Assembly: GCA_019359495.1 (NCBI GenBank)
Contig: JAHHHF010000089.1
Location: forward strand, 47,388-111,387
Direction: 5' to 3'
Length of the DNA: 64,000 bases
Origin: Goleter apudmare HA4340-LM2
Lineage (GTDB): Bacteria; Cyanobacteriota; Cyanobacteriia; Cyanobacteriales; Nostocaceae
In this document: one piece after another, positions 57,101 through 64,000 of the stretch
How positions within the stretch are numbered: the stretch's first letter is position 1
How the letters are laid out: every line of letters begins with the position of its first letter
The notes under the pieces: model-generated
What the model was told of the DNA's origin: nothing
Seen by the model: only the letters and a program-made list of their open reading frames with translations
Database searches by the model: none
Made by a program: the position numbers and the translations under genes

Positions 57101-58840
57101 AGCAGCGATATCACCAAACTGCCAACCCAACCCAACCCCCTCGCACCCAACAAACAAACCGGAGATGTCTCTCAGTTAGATATTGAGAATTCCCTACGGT
57201 TTAACAACGACCTCAGCTTGGTGACTGTTACCGCTCAACAGTTGCGTTGGATTATTGAACATGGGGTAGCAGGGACGCGTCCTGGCGCCACACCTGGACA
57301 GTTTCCCCAAGTAGCTGGGATTAACTTTAGTTTTGACGCCACCAGAACCGCGATCGCCTTTAACAACCAAACTGGCGCCGTGACTACCGAAGGCGATCGC
57401 GTCCGTAGTCTCGTGGTTGTCAACGAAGATGGTTCCCCCAGCGACATCATCATCCAAGATGGTAAATTAGTCGGCGATCCTAGCCGCACTTTCCGCATCG
57501 TCACCCTGAACTTTTTGGCAGGTACTAACAACGCCAATATTTTGGGTGGTGACAACTATCCTTTCCCCAAATTTATCAGCGACAATCCCACTCTCGCCAA
57601 TCGGGTAGATTTACGTGGTGAAACCACTGACGATGTCAACCGCAACGGTAAAATTGATACTGCACTTCCCCTAACACCTGGTGCTTTTACCTTTGCAGCT
57701 GCTGGTTCAGAACAAGATGCTCTCGCTGAGTACTTGAAAGCAGTTTATGGCAACACCCCATACAACATTGCTGACGAAGGTTTCCGGCCAGATCGTCCCC
57801 GGATTATCAATCTGCAATCTGCCAGCCCCACAACTCGCAATACTGACAACACATTTACATTGGGGATTAACGCCAACCTCCGCATCACCATCCAGGGAAT
57901 TAACAGCACTGGGGTGAATGAAATCGGGGTGGTTGCGGTAGATGACAATGAAAACCGGATTAATGGCATTGCCCCTGGTAGTGCAGCCTACACCCAAGAG
58001 GCATTGAAACGGGGGAAAGTAATTTTCTCTGCGATCGCTAACAATCCCCAAGGTTACGACCCCACTCAACTATCCCGCATCGTTGGCGGATTAAGTAGTG
58101 GTTCCCGCCTCGTCTTTTATTTGGTACAAAACGGCACTACAGATGGCGTGCTAACGGGCAAAAATGCCAATGTCTTCTTTGGCACAACTACAGATAATGC
58201 TGCCACTGTATCAGACTTAGGAAGCGGTGGTTATCAGATAGCTTGGCGTGACCAACAAAATAACTCTGTCTTTAATAACTTGGTCGTCACCGTAGCCAGT
58301 ACTAATAGCCCGGAAGTATTAGGTACCAGACTCCAAGGAAGACAAGAAGGAGAAGTACTTGACTTGCGTGGTCTTACAGGTCAGCAAGTTACAGCAGACT
58401 TTGTTGTCAACCGCGAAGCCGCATTCAACAACTTCATAGGCTTCTATCGAGTCGTTAATGAAAATGGTGGTATTGACACCAACGGCGATGGGACAGCCGA
58501 TATTCTCCCAGGTCAGGCTGGTTATACCCAAGCCGCAGTCAGGGGACGTGTTGCCGGCATCGACCTCATCGCTCCCAACCAAGGTACTGCTAGCTTTACA
58601 GACAGACAACTCACAGGAGGCAGTATTTTTGCTCCTTTCCTAATTAGCAACGGTACAGTCGATCAAGTTCTCAGTGGACAAAATAACCAAGTTTATTTTG
58701 CTTACTTGGGGGCAAATCCTGGTAGAGTGGATCACATACGCTTACTAGGTGACAACACCTTTGGTTTTGAAGACTTACCAAATGGTGGTGATCTCGACTA
58801 CAACGATATGATTGTCCAGGTCAATTTGAGCCTAGTTTAA
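54158..58840 (+). CDS. giant beta-propeller / 5'-nucleotidase-type metallophosphoesterase (choice-of-anchor I) protein
   Basis: About 1560 aa from ATG 54158 (MVNLIQPNRIGFVQLSG); an earlier start at 54071 adds 29 Cys-containing residues with no family match. Order: beta-propeller (about 1-520) with two Asp-rich calcium-like loops (DTDGDGDYDK), metallophosphatase (about 530-830: ILHAADFEAG, SSGDNYIPG, ALGNHEFDLG, LLSHMQQ), 5'-nucleotidase C domain (about 915-1220: NGGGIRDNIG), two related C-terminal domains, the last ending in DUF4114 motif GFEDLPNGGDLDYND. No Sec signal peptide, so type I secretion is possible. Likely an outer-surface or secreted phosphatase/nucleotidase for phosphate scavenging. 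Confidence 0.82.
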   Translation: MVNLIQPNRIGFVQLSGAEISDFDPQSKRIFTTGESGGKPVLQVVDAADPTNPQRLPDIDLSSFGAGIQSVAVRKATGTGNSILAVAISANQLTDPGKIVFFDATTLTKLAAVSVGALPDMITFTPDGSKLLVANEGEPNEDYTIDPEGSISIIDVSGNITALDNSKVKTANFQAFNGQENALRAQGVRIFGKVNGGNSTAAQDFEPEYIAVSPDGKTAFVALQENNAFAILDIDTATVTSIVPLGFKDHSLPGNGFDASDRDVNGTSGGGGKINIQNWPVLGMYQPDGLASFQVGGKTYYISANEGDARIRPTANGVLPAPNATEGAIFNEEARVSSLTLDPTAFPDASTLQRPENLGRLTVTNTLGDTDGDGDYDKLYAYGARSFTIWDDQGKLVFDSGDQLEKITAQLTPTLFNANNGSAADFDTRSDNKGPEPESVVVGVINNKPYAFVGLERAGGGVVVYDLSNPAAPEFVQYVRTDSDVSPEGLKFIPASDSPNGKPLLAVSHEVSNTVSFYQVDVPVVSDANAPFRLQILHAADFEAGIPAVDDAVRFSAVLNRLRTDPNLPSNVLANTLTLSSGDNYIPGAFLNASSDASLNNVGGLGAGTAVIGRGDIGILNALGIQASALGNHEFDLGVRQVRDILRPSGGNPGTNFPYLSTNLNFQPEITAGNLSNSDLASNQTTAEASTIKNKIAKSTVITLPGNDGILGNADDQKIGIVGATTPTLPNISSSGSTIVTPSNPTDFAALAAEIQSTVDVLTGQGINKVILLSHMQQLNIERNELAPRLRDVDVIIAGGSNTLLSDTNDILRQGDVSQGDYPVLRTGADGRPVLVVNTDGNYQYVGRLVTEFDQNGVIDVSKLDNTINGVYATDEAGVDRVYGSDVNPRDVADPRVVAITDGIRNVISGKDNLIVGRASVFLNGTRQDVRTQETNFGNLTADANLWLARQIDSTVTISLKNGGGIRDNIGAIAAAPGAVNSSDITKLPTQPNPLAPNKQTGDVSQLDIENSLRFNNDLSLVTVTAQQLRWIIEHGVAGTRPGATPGQFPQVAGINFSFDATRTAIAFNNQTGAVTTEGDRVRSLVVVNEDGSPSDIIIQDGKLVGDPSRTFRIVTLNFLAGTNNANILGGDNYPFPKFISDNPTLANRVDLRGETTDDVNRNGKIDTALPLTPGAFTFAAAGSEQDALAEYLKAVYGNTPYNIADEGFRPDRPRIINLQSASPTTRNTDNTFTLGINANLRITIQGINSTGVNEIGVVAVDDNENRINGIAPGSAAYTQEALKRGKVIFSAIANNPQGYDPTQLSRIVGGLSSGSRLVFYLVQNGTTDGVLTGKNANVFFGTTTDNAATVSDLGSGGYQIAWRDQQNNSVFNNLVVTVASTNSPEVLGTRLQGRQEGEVLDLRGLTGQQVTADFVVNREAAFNNFIGFYRVVNENGGIDTNGDGTADILPGQAGYTQAAVRGRVAGIDLIAPNQGTASFTDRQLTGGSIFAPFLISNGTVDQVLSGQNNQVYFAYLGANPGRVDHIRLLGDNTFGFEDLPNGGDLDYNDMIVQVNLSLV

Positions 58841-58861
58841 TCTTCAGGTGCATTCCATCCC

Positions 58862-58919
58862 GGTTCGTAGTAAGCACTTTAGTGCTGAGAAAATGAAGGA
58901 CTAAAGTCTTTACTACGAG
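58862..58919. repeat. double ACT-NN-AGT hairpin repeat
   Basis: GGTTCGTAGTA-AGCACT-TT-AGTGCT and AAGGACT-AA-AGTCTTT-ACTACGAG: same design as 36556-36612 but with the two hairpins exchanged in stem sequence. Confidence 0.65.
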
Positions 58920-58948
58920 CCTGTAATGCTGATTAAATATAAGGTGTC

Positions 58949-59812
58949 ATGATTGATGTTAAAGCTACGGCTAGCTTAATCAAAAAAACAGTCAAAAGTG
59001 ATAAAAATTGGTTATTAGCAATAGGTGTAAGCTTAATTACAATTAATCTTGCCCTGATCTGGAGAGAAGATCAGCCAGACTTATTTAACATAAGTTGTTT
59101 ATTTTGGGCTGCCATATCTTTTGTCATCTGGGAAAGACGCCACAAATTAAATCTAGAAAGTGATATTTTCTCCAGTGTATTAGGATTATTATTAGTTGCT
59201 TTTGTATTTTTGAGGAGTGCATTCCCCGCACATTTAGGCGGCATTTTTTACCTTTTGCCAGTGATTTCTGCCCTTGGTCTAGCCCTGTTAGCTTCTAGCA
59301 TTCAGCGTTTACAGCAATATAAAAGAGAATTAATTTCCCTTTTTCTACTCTGCACCGCCAATTTATTGCGTCCACGTATATTTGATATATCCATATTCAC
59401 TGCTAAATTTTCTGCTTTCATTCTTTGGTATACAGGTTCTGAAGTGACTCGTTCTGGCGTTGAGATTACTCTCCCAACAGGTGTAATAAAAGTATATGAG
59501 GGTTGCTCTGGAATAGCACAAATTTTTGATCTATTAGTATTAGCATTACTATTTATGCTGATGTTTCCTCGGAAGTGGCAACAAAAAATCTTAGTGCCCA
59601 TAGTAGCTGTAATCATTGGATTTATAGTCAATGCGGTTAGGGTTTCGCTGATGGCCTTACTAGTAAGACAAGACAATCTAGACACTTTTGAATACTGGCA
59701 TTCAGGAAATGGATCGTTAATTTTCTCTTTGGTTGCTGCTTTAATTTTTGGGTGTTTCTGCTGGTTTCTATTACGAAGTGAAGCAGAAAGTCACAATATC
59801 ACGGAATCTTAA
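58949..59812 (+). CDS. cyanoexosortase (type A-like)
   Basis: 287 aa with about eight helices. Catalytic triad: Cys in YEGCSGIAQIF (about 186), Arg in VNAVRVSLMAL (about 231) and His in YWHSGNGSLIF (about 251). Exosortases cut and anchor PEP-CTERM proteins in connection with exopolysaccharide export. The N-terminal block LALIWR / LFWAAISFVIWERRHKL resembles cyanoexosortase A; type B is possible. The partner gene starts 3 nt after its stop. No PEP-CTERM protein was seen in this window. Confidence 0.85.
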   Translation: MIDVKATASLIKKTVKSDKNWLLAIGVSLITINLALIWREDQPDLFNISCLFWAAISFVIWERRHKLNLESDIFSSVLGLLLVAFVFLRSAFPAHLGGIFYLLPVISALGLALLASSIQRLQQYKRELISLFLLCTANLLRPRIFDISIFTAKFSAFILWYTGSEVTRSGVEITLPTGVIKVYEGCSGIAQIFDLLVLALLFMLMFPRKWQQKILVPIVAVIIGFIVNAVRVSLMALLVRQDNLDTFEYWHSGNGSLIFSLVAALIFGCFCWFLLRSEAESHNITES

Positions 59813-59814
59813 AG

Positions 59815-60468
59815 GTGATCATCAATAAAAAATTTCGCGTACCAATGTTAGCTCTCACCTTTAGTAGTGCTGTTTTAGTTTTAGGAAAATTAATTCTGTT
59901 TCCCGTTTCAACTAGGCCTGAATTTACTCCCTTTGTCTTTCCAGACAAAGTACCTGTACCACAATGGCAACTAAGCGAAAGTCGTCCCTTACCTAAACCA
60001 ACAGCAGATATTCCTGAATTACTTTCCCAGAGGTATTATCGATATACACAAAATAGTCAGCAGTTAGATATTGATATGCACTATTTAGCCCTTGAATATA
60101 CCCATCTAGATATTCAGAAATGGACTAAAATTCCATCTGCTGCTACTATCCGTCACCACAAAGGCATAGGCTTTTATGGTCTGGGAATTGACCAGCAACG
60201 AGCTTATTTGAGCAGCTGTATCAACCCACGTGGCGGTAGTACCTTCACCTATGAACAGTTTAATCGAAATCGATATATTTATGACCTACATCCACAATAT
60301 TTATTATCTTGGCTCATAGGACAAAATTCGCTGTTGGATAGACGTTGTCTTTGGGTGAATTTGTCGCTTTCTTTAAACGATTCTACACCCGATACTGCAT
60401 ATCGAGTTCTAGAAAATGCCTGGTTTGCTTGGTATAAATGGTGGCAGGCAAGGTTTCCTAGCTTTTGA
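59815..60468 (+). CDS. cyanoexosortase system-associated protein
   Basis: 217 aa, GTG start 3 nt after the exosortase. One N-terminal membrane segment (PMLALTFSSAVLVLGKLILF), then a periplasmic domain with PVPQWQLSESRPLP, YRYTQNSQQLDIDMHYLALE and SSCINPRGGSTFTYEQF. This is the known companion of cyanoexosortase; it may shield or present the substrate. A role in catalysis is not shown. Confidence 0.75.
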   Translation: MIINKKFRVPMLALTFSSAVLVLGKLILFPVSTRPEFTPFVFPDKVPVPQWQLSESRPLPKPTADIPELLSQRYYRYTQNSQQLDIDMHYLALEYTHLDIQKWTKIPSAATIRHHKGIGFYGLGIDQQRAYLSSCINPRGGSTFTYEQFNRNRYIYDLHPQYLLSWLIGQNSLLDRRCLWVNLSLSLNDSTPDTAYRVLENAWFAWYKWWQARFPSF

Positions 60469-60503
60469 TGACAGATAGTATTATTAGGACTAGTCCTATT
60501 GTA

Positions 60504-61421
60504 TTATGTTTCCTCACAAACACTTTTAACCATCTCCCGCAACCAAACACTCGGCTGATCCTGATCTGTAAGTTTGCTCCACAGCATGGAAATCATCCAC
60601 GGCTGAGTTTGTATAGGTAGTTCAAAAATTTCCAATGTATCTTGACATACAAATTGTTGCACCAGTCGTGATGGCATGGCAGTTACTAGGTCACTCAATG
60701 CAATCATGGCTGGTAATACTAGTAAATGAGGAGTTGTCAAAACTACGCGACGCTGGAGGTTGTACTGAGCCAGTACCTTGTCAATTTCGCCAACGTCATC
60801 GCGGCGAAGTGTGAACAGAGCCTGGGGAATATTGGCGAAGGTTTCTGGTGTCATCGTCTCCTGCGTCACTATAGGATGTCCGCGACGACAGACACCAACA
60901 AAGTGTTCTGCAAATAATGGCATCTGCATTGTTTGTCTGGGTTGATCTTGGAAAAGACCCAAAGCAAAGTCAATCTCTCGTTGTTCTAAAAGTTCTCCCA
61001 CACAGCTTTTATCAAAACCAATCAGCCGAAAATCAATACCTGGTGCAATCTGGCGGCAAACTTCCACAAGCTTAGGCATAACAACATAGCTGGTGTAGTC
61101 GGAACTGCCAATAGTAAAGGTATGTTTAGATGTGGCTGGGTCAAAATTTTGACTAGATTCTAGTGTCTGCCGAATCTGCTGTAGGGCGGCTGAAATACTA
61201 GGAGCAATTGACAACGCTTTTGCTGTAGGTTGCATTTCTCTGCCCATGCGAATAAATAATTCATCTTGAAATAGTGTGCGTAATCTCCCTAGGGCTGCGC
61301 TCATAGCTGGTTGCCCTAAATACAACCGTTGGGCGGCGGCTGTGACACTCCGTTCCTCAAACAGCGCTTCAAAGGCGACCAGGAGGTTCAAATCAATGGC
61401 GGACAAATCTATTAATCCCAT
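60504..61421 (-). CDS. LysR-family transcription regulator
   Basis: 305 aa. N-terminal helix-turn-helix (DLNLLVAFEALFEERSVTAA, GQPAMSAALGRLRTLF) of the NodD/PcpR-like subgroup, which has two-domain ligand-binding C-terminus (FTIGSSDYTSYVVMPKLVEV). It is divergent from the SDR-SMP30-monooxygenase genes with 85 nt between starts, the usual LysR setup, so it probably controls them with a small aromatic or redox-active ligand. Confidence 0.88.
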   Translation of the reverse strand: MGLIDLSAIDLNLLVAFEALFEERSVTAAAQRLYLGQPAMSAALGRLRTLFQDELFIRMGREMQPTAKALSIAPSISAALQQIRQTLESSQNFDPATSKHTFTIGSSDYTSYVVMPKLVEVCRQIAPGIDFRLIGFDKSCVGELLEQREIDFALGLFQDQPRQTMQMPLFAEHFVGVCRRGHPIVTQETMTPETFANIPQALFTLRRDDVGEIDKVLAQYNLQRRVVLTTPHLLVLPAMIALSDLVTAMPSRLVQQFVCQDTLEIFELPIQTQPWMISMLWSKLTDQDQPSVWLREMVKSVCEET

Positions 61422-61506
61422 CGATTGAATCTATTATTTTAATCAATTTGCTTAATTTATATCATCTTTGTAAAGTGAAACTGATTACAGTTTTCAGGTA
61501 ATAAAA
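61422..61506. promoter_or_regulatory. divergent promoter region of LysR regulator and SDR operon
   Basis: 85 nt, very AT-rich (TTTTAATCAATTTGCTTAAT). LysR T-N11-A motifs can be fitted, but no single palindrome stands out. Confidence 0.4.
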
Positions 61507-62253
61507 ATGTCGGCTCAGAACAAGATAGCTGTGGTTACTGGCAGTAATCGCGGGTTAGGATATGCAATTTCCCGTAAATTGTCCCAAATTGGTAACAAAG
61601 TAATTCTTACGAGTCGTAATCAAACAGATGGTTTGGCAGCCAAGGAACAGTTATCTAGTGAAGGGCTGACTGTGGACTACCATGCACTTGATGTCACCAG
61701 TGATGCCAGTGTGCAGCAGTTTACAGATTGGCTACGGGAAACCTACGGCAAAGTAGACATTCTCGTGAACAATGCAGGCGTCAATCCCGCCACTAAGCCG
61801 GAAGAGTCCAGCCTATTGACGGTGCAACTAGAAACCATGCGTTCTACCTTTGAAACTAATGTTTTGGCAGTACTGAGAATTACTCAAGCATTAATTCCGT
61901 TGATGAAGGTGCATAACTACGGGCGCATCGTCAATGTCTCAACTGAAATGGCTTCTCTCACCTCAATTCCCAATGACTACTACCCTTTAGCGCCCTCCTA
62001 TCGACTCTCCAAGATAGGGGTAAATGGGCTAACAGTCCTTCTTGCCAAGGAACTCCAAAGTGATAATATTCTCGTTAATGCCTATTCTCCGGGTTGGATG
62101 AAAACCGATATGGGTGGTGACAATGCCCCATTTACAGCCGAAGAAGGTGCTGAAACTGCTGTCTATTTGGCGACTTTGCCAGATGGGGGAGCGCAAGGAC
62201 GGTTTTTTGCAGAAATGCGAAAGTTTGGCGGGCCTGTTCAAGTACAGTGGTAA
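61507..62253 (+). CDS. short-chain dehydrogenase/reductase
   Basis: 248 aa. Rossmann motif VVTGSNRGLGYAI (about 10-22), NNAGV, active Ser in NVSTEMAS and YxxxK in YRLSKIG. The spacing and the PGWMKTDMGG end resemble carbonyl-reductase-like SDRs, which act on quinones or aldehydes with NADPH. It is the first gene of a LysR-controlled operon with an SMP-30-like propeller and an ABM monooxygenase, which suggests detoxification of a reactive carbonyl or quinone. Confidence 0.87.
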   Translation: MSAQNKIAVVTGSNRGLGYAISRKLSQIGNKVILTSRNQTDGLAAKEQLSSEGLTVDYHALDVTSDASVQQFTDWLRETYGKVDILVNNAGVNPATKPEESSLLTVQLETMRSTFETNVLAVLRITQALIPLMKVHNYGRIVNVSTEMASLTSIPNDYYPLAPSYRLSKIGVNGLTVLLAKELQSDNILVNAYSPGWMKTDMGGDNAPFTAEEGAETAVYLATLPDGGAQGRFFAEMRKFGGPVQVQW

Positions 62254-62259
62254 ATTAAC

Positions 62260-63177
62260 ATGGTAAATTCACAGGGGCTACCCCCCATTTACGCGGATAC
62301 ATCGATAGAATTGGCATCAGCGAAAGTAATTACTTCTTTCCCAGTTAATACTTTCATTGAAAATATAGCGATCGCAACCGATGGGACAATCTTTGTTACC
62401 AATCACGAAGTTGGGGAGATTGTTCGCATTACCCTAGATGGTAATCAGCAGATTCACGCCAGTGTTGCAGGTAAAGTCAGTGGCATAGCTTTCACCACTA
62501 ACGGGGATTTGGTAGTACCTGGGTGGAATGCAAATTCTATACCTGTAGTCTCACTAATTACCGCAGATGGCAAAGTAGAAACCTTACTTACACTGCCAGA
62601 GGCAATATTTCCTAACGGCATCACCCCACTTTCTGCTACTCAGTATTTACTGGCCGATTCCTATCGCGGTGCAATTTGGTTAATAGATATTGCCCAACGC
62701 ACAGCGTCAATTTGGCTAGAACATCCTTTGCTAGAGCGCAGTAATTCAGAAAGCATCATTCCAGCAGCTAACGGTTTGAAACGGTTTGGTGATTACCTCT
62801 ACGTTTCCAATACGGAAAAGATGTTGCTGTTAAAAATTCCCATGAGTACAGGTAATACAGCCGGTGAACCAGAAGTTTTTGTAGAACAGACGAATATTGA
62901 TGACTTTGCCTTTGATGTGGAAGGCAACCTTTATGGCGCAACGCACATTTACAATAGTGTCTTGCGGATTGCAACTGATGGCAGTACAACTATCATTGCT
63001 CAAGCCGAACAGGGTGTCATTGGTAGTACAGCAGTGGCTTTTGGGCGAACAGAGAATGACGACACCGCGATTTACGTGGTGATGAATGGCGGTATGTTTT
63101 TACCACCCCCTACAGGCGTGGTTGCGGCTAATGTTGTACGACTGGAAGTTGGCAAAGCTGGATATCCTTTAAGTTGA
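62260..63177 (+). CDS. SMP-30/gluconolactonase-like beta-propeller
   Basis: 305 aa, starts 7 nt after the SDR stop. Repeated propeller blades such as [56 protein letters not shown] and [20 protein letters not shown]. The NG and D positions fit the metal site of SMP-30/gluconolactonase/strictosidine-synthase-like lactonases. No signal peptide. It probably hydrolyses a lactone or ester linked to the SDR product. Confidence 0.72.
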   Translation: MVNSQGLPPIYADTSIELASAKVITSFPVNTFIENIAIATDGTIFVTNHEVGEIVRITLDGNQQIHASVAGKVSGIAFTTNGDLVVPGWNANSIPVVSLITADGKVETLLTLPEAIFPNGITPLSATQYLLADSYRGAIWLIDIAQRTASIWLEHPLLERSNSESIIPAANGLKRFGDYLYVSNTEKMLLLKIPMSTGNTAGEPEVFVEQTNIDDFAFDVEGNLYGATHIYNSVLRIATDGSTTIIAQAEQGVIGSTAVAFGRTENDDTAIYVVMNGGMFLPPPTGVVAANVVRLEVGKAGYPLS

Positions 63178-63233
63178 GAGTAACTCAACTAGGCTGCGGT
63201 TGCGAAAACTCACATTTACTAGTGACATAACTC

Positions 63234-63782
63234 ATGGAACAAGAAGATCAGTATGTAACCGTAGTCATTTCACAACTGGTAAAACCAGGATGTGAAAATG
63301 ATTATGAAGTTTGGTTGAAAGAGATTACTGGTGTTGCCAAAACCTATTTTGGTCACTTGGGTACAAATGTGATTCGCCCGCAGCCTGGAGTGAGATCGGA
63401 ATATGTGATTATCTTCCGGTTTGACGGCTATCAAAATTTGAAGGAGTGGATGACATCAAGCGATCGCAAATATTGGCTGAATCAAGGTGAACATTTGGTG
63501 CAATCTGAGCCTCATGTTCAGCAACTGAGTGGATTAGAAGCTTGGTTTTCTCTTCCTGGTCAACCGTTGAAAACTCCACCACGCTACAAAACAGCATTGC
63601 TAACTTGGGCATCTGTATTTGTGTTAATTAATTTGTTAACTACGTTTTTAGTGCCCCTACTTCGTGGTCTACCTCCCTTAATTATTTCTTTGATCATTAC
63701 AGTCACTATGGTTGCATTGTTGACCTATGTTGTGATGCCCAGAGTTAGCCGTTTATTTAGCAAGTGGTTGTATGCCAAATAG
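63234..63782 (+). CDS. antibiotic biosynthesis monooxygenase-domain protein with membrane hairpin
   Basis: 182 aa. Residues 5-100 form an ABM ferredoxin-like domain (VTVVISQLVKPGCENDYEVW, EYVIIFRFDGYQNLKEWMTS, LSGLEAWFSLPG); two helices follow (WASVFVLINLLTTFLVPLLR; PLIISLIITVTMVALLTYVV). ABM domains oxidise quinols or polyketides without cofactor. This long form with a membrane anchor is common in cyanobacteria. It lies 56 nt after the SMP-30-like gene and is likely the last of the operon. Confidence 0.82.
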   Translation: MEQEDQYVTVVISQLVKPGCENDYEVWLKEITGVAKTYFGHLGTNVIRPQPGVRSEYVIIFRFDGYQNLKEWMTSSDRKYWLNQGEHLVQSEPHVQQLSGLEAWFSLPGQPLKTPPRYKTALLTWASVFVLINLLTTFLVPLLRGLPPLIISLIITVTMVALLTYVVMPRVSRLFSKWLYAK

Positions 63783-63937
63783 GTAAACTACTTTGACTCA
63801 ACTCTTACCGCAAATTGCAACTTACTGAAGCAGCGCGGTCTTCTCCCTTGGCGCTAGCGTCTCCCCTTCTCTCAAAGCTACGGTGTACACACAAGTGCTA
63901 GTAAACTACTAAGGGAAGGAGTTGTGGGGAGTAAAAA
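63783..63937. repeat. intergenic region with dispersed words
   Basis: GGCGCTAGCGTCTCCCCTTC (63849-63868) and CTACGGTGTACACACAAG (63879-63896); the latter repeats the word at 28846. No gene. Confidence 0.4.
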
Positions 63938-64000
63938 GTGGTGGAAAATCCAATAATGATTCACGCTCAACAGTGGGAAGGAAAAGCATTTGGCGACCCA
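63938..64000 (+). CDS. start of a gene cut by the window end
   Basis: GTG 63938 with GGGGAG about 8 nt upstream, or ATG 63956, opens a frame reading VVENPIMIHAQQWEGKAFGD up to the last base. Too short to name. Confidence 0.35.
   Translation, partial: MVENPIMIHAQQWEGKAFGDP

Noticed and set aside
54158..58840. Several 60-120-codon antisense frames inside the giant gene
   Set aside because: They mirror the high-GC codon pattern of the real frame and lack ribosome sites.

Overview
The window comes from a filamentous cyanobacterium of the Nostocales (Nostoc/Tolypothrix/Calothrix type) able to change its phycobilisome with light colour. The evidence is many HIP1 palindromes (GCGATCGC), Nostoc-style A/C-rich short tandem repeats, a psaK gene, a tocopherol pathway, several phycobiliprotein genes, a cyanoexosortase pair and large hybrid histidine kinases. 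No tRNA, rRNA or CRISPR array was seen.

Layout. 1-2.0 kb: end of a tocopherol-type methyltransferase, a homogentisate phytyltransferase and a TPR protein. 2.1-7.4 kb: aromatic amino acid permease, small membrane genes (one probably frameshifted), a coiled-coil protein, a DUF938 methyltransferase, and a decayed stretch with a 36-codon truncated copy of the next gene and the C-terminal tail of a lost HsdS; then a large membrane protein. 7.6-16.6 kb: a signalling block on the minus strand (two hybrid kinases and a GGDEF protein) around a stand-alone A-T-R NRPS-like enzyme whose hand-read specificity code looks glycine-like. 17-28.7 kb: ddl, a carotenoid oxygenase, a Uma2 protein, metH, an LRR protein resembling the front half of a Roco protein, and a peptidoglycan amidase.

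29.0-33.9 kb: a red-light-type phycocyanin-2 island, pcyA followed by cpcB2-cpcA2-cpcH2-cpcI2-cpcD2. A perfect L-box (TTGCACA-N4-TTGCACA) lies upstream of cpcB2 and a near-match lies upstream of the probable pcyA start. An intrinsic terminator between cpcA2 and cpcH2 could set the subunit-to-linker ratio. 34-39.5 kb: small membrane/coiled-coil proteins, a TPM-domain protein, cobH/cbiC, dapB and a second Uma2 protein.

39.7-46.0 kb: a probable zinc-limitation region. A Zur-type 7-1-7 palindrome precedes a run of a degenerate CobW-like protein and two calcineurin-like phosphoesterase relatives with altered or missing metal ligands; a second such palindrome precedes a canonical CobW GTPase. psaK, sufE and an alpha/beta-hydrolase without the nucleophile serine lie between.

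46.4-53.6 kb: TMEM14 protein, DUF815 ATPase, then a three-gene set: membrane-anchored coiled-coil protein with a TerB-C-like tail, BrxD-like ATPase and Lhr/BrxHI-like helicase. This is the best candidate in the window for a little-described (defence or DNA-processing) system. 54-64 kb: a giant beta-propeller/5'-nucleotidase protein, cyanoexosortase with partner, and a LysR regulator divergent from a short-chain dehydrogenase / SMP-30-like / monooxygenase operon; the window ends just inside another gene.

Dispersed repeats are common between genes: 2-nt-loop hairpins with an ACT-NN-AGT core, a GACGCCA...TGGCTCCCC element in three copies, short tandem repeats that supply start codons of two genes, a MITE-like element inside the three-gene set, and a hairpin repeat inserted in frame in metH.
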